Notes under the pieces: model-generated
The model's database searches: none
What the model saw: the letters and a program-made list of their open reading frames with translations, nothing else
Told to the model about the DNA's origin: nothing
DNA from: Oscillospiraceae bacterium
GTDB lineage: Bacteria > Bacillota > Clostridia > Oscillospirales > Oscillospiraceae
Reading direction: 5' to 3'
Assembly: GCA_009786775.1 (NCBI GenBank)
Contig: WQRL01000130.1
Coordinates: 1 to 5,895, forward strand
Length of the DNA stretch: 5,895 nucleotides
Program-made: the position numbers and the translations under genes
Shown here: positions 5,146 to 5,895 of the stretch, piece after piece
How positions within the stretch are numbered: the stretch's first letter is position 1
Layout of the letters: every line of letters starts with the position of its first letter

Positions 5146-5895
5146 CTAGCCGGCAGTCCTTATGCGGAAAATTTTCGACAGCTTACCGCCTTTAGGTACG
5201 AGCTTCATGTCCTCTGTTGTTATTGTGCGCGTCATTATTACAAGCGCCCCATAGACTGCGATGCCGGTTAACACAGACACCACGAGGAAAAAAGCTACAG
5301 CGATCCGGCCGGTTCCGAATAGCTGTGATGCAAAGCTATAAAGGAGCGTATAGAGGCCCAAGGCAGCACCTGACATCACGACTGAACAAAGGAGCGGCCT
5401 GATAAACACTTTGCTGAATTTGGGCCTGTTTTTGACCTTGGCGACGATGAATGCGATATTGAGCATGGATATCACTATTGAGCAGGCCAGCATCCCTATG
5501 GGCGTGGCTAAAACCCCTATGTCCGGATTTACAGAGAGTACAAACGCTGCCAAAATGCTTGCCAAAATGCCTATGGGGAATGTTATAAGAGTGCTGCGCT
5601 CAAAACCGTTGGCTTGAAGGATTGCAGTTGTTATATACTGTAGGTTGACAAAAAATGAGGCGGCACCCAATATTGTCAGGCTCATGGTGGCGACAGGCAC
5701 ATCATAGCCAAACAGGGTTAGGAGGAGCGGCGCTGCAAGAGCCATTATGCCGGCAGCGGCGGGCATGGCGACCAAGTTTACGATTTTGAGGGAGGACTGC
5801 ATAATTACCCCTGCCTCATCCCTGCGGTTCTTGGCTATTGCGGCAGCTATTGCAGGAACGGTGCTTACTGTAATCGGAACGATGAGCGCATAGGA
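5146..5895 (-). CDS. spoVB: SpoVB/MATE-like lipid flippase, C-terminal half (partial)
   Basis: The reading frame enters from the right edge and ends at TAG 5146; about 249 residues are visible, roughly half of the usual 500-530. The frame is open above the internal Met at 5802, and the added residues (ALIVPITVSTVPAIAAAIAK and on) are typical of the oligosaccharidyl-lipid flippase/SpoVB family, so 5802 is not the true start. About seven membrane spans are visible. The family core MPAAAGIMALAAPLLLTLFGY matches the PAAAG-hxxLxxPhxxLLF pattern. The C-terminus is basic (KGGKLSKIFRIR), as expected on the cytoplasmic side. SpoVB-type proteins are MOP-superfamily exporters linked to spore cortex or envelope precursor transport. 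Its place directly before mazG, hup and rqcP matches yabM/spoVB of B. subtilis, which supports that name over MurJ or another polysaccharide exporter. Whether it acts in sporulation here is not shown. Confidence 0.88.
   Translation of the reverse strand, partial: SYALIVPITVSTVPAIAAAIAKNRRDEAGVIMQSSLKIVNLVAMPAAAGIMALAAPLLLTLFGYDVPVATMSLTILGAASFFVNLQYITTAILQANGFERSTLITFPIGILASILAAFVLSVNPDIGVLATPIGMLACSIVISMLNIAFIVAKVKNRPKFSKVFIRPLLCSVVMSGAALGLYTLLYSFASQLFGTGRIAVAFFLVVSVLTGIAVYGALVIMTRTITTEDMKLVPKGGKLSKIFRIRTAG

Noticed and set aside
1..5895. CRISPR arrays, tRNA or rRNA genes, IS elements, toxin-antitoxin or phage genes
   Set aside because: I looked for spaced direct repeats, tRNA arms, transposase motifs and paired small genes and saw none beyond the features listed.

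Overview
The window looks like a chromosomal segment of a Clostridia-type bacterium (Bacillota), possibly a relative of Oscillospiraceae or another uncultured gut lineage. The main reason is the minus-strand run spoVB-like flippase, mazG, hup, rqcP (yabO). It matches the conserved Bacillota block around yabM-yabN-yabO of Bacillus subtilis. Strong AGGAGG-type ribosome binding sites, moderate GC content and a radical SAM protein of the DUF4080 kind fit the same group. The genus cannot be named from sequence alone.

Left part (1-1800): the 3' part of a plus-strand gene for a membrane protein with two bacterial PH-like domains runs into, and overlaps by 4 bp, a minus-strand gene for an M19 (renal dipeptidase family) dipeptidase. 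The dipeptidase is the second gene of a two-gene unit. The first is a 54-residue single-membrane-span protein that I do not recognise.

Middle (1800-3544): a 125-bp divergent intergenic region holds a tandem 10-bp repeat with helically phased A-tracts, and a good extended -10 promoter pointing right. Next is a long plus-strand gene for a B12-binding-type radical SAM protein with a DUF4080-like C-terminus. Its stop codon overlaps the 3' end of rqcP on the other strand.

Right part (3539-5895, all minus strand, transcribed right to left): the C-terminal half of a SpoVB/MATE-like lipid flippase (cut by the window edge), a stand-alone MazG NTP pyrophosphohydrolase, the nucleoid protein HU, and the S4-domain ribosome quality-control factor RqcP. 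A 66-bp GC-rich structured inverted repeat sits between hup and rqcP. A likely intrinsic terminator for this operon lies inside the 3' end of the opposing radical SAM gene. The yabP and yabQ genes that often follow yabO in spore formers are not here.

The right-hand genes are housekeeping (NTP sanitation, chromosome packing, rescue of stalled 50S subunits, envelope or spore lipid transport). The left-hand genes are accessory, with no obvious shared pathway. I found no complete new system. The parts most worth a second look are the small membrane protein paired with the dipeptidase, the phased A-tract leader, the structured repeat between hup and rqcP, and the DGxYE repeat insertion in the radical SAM protein.
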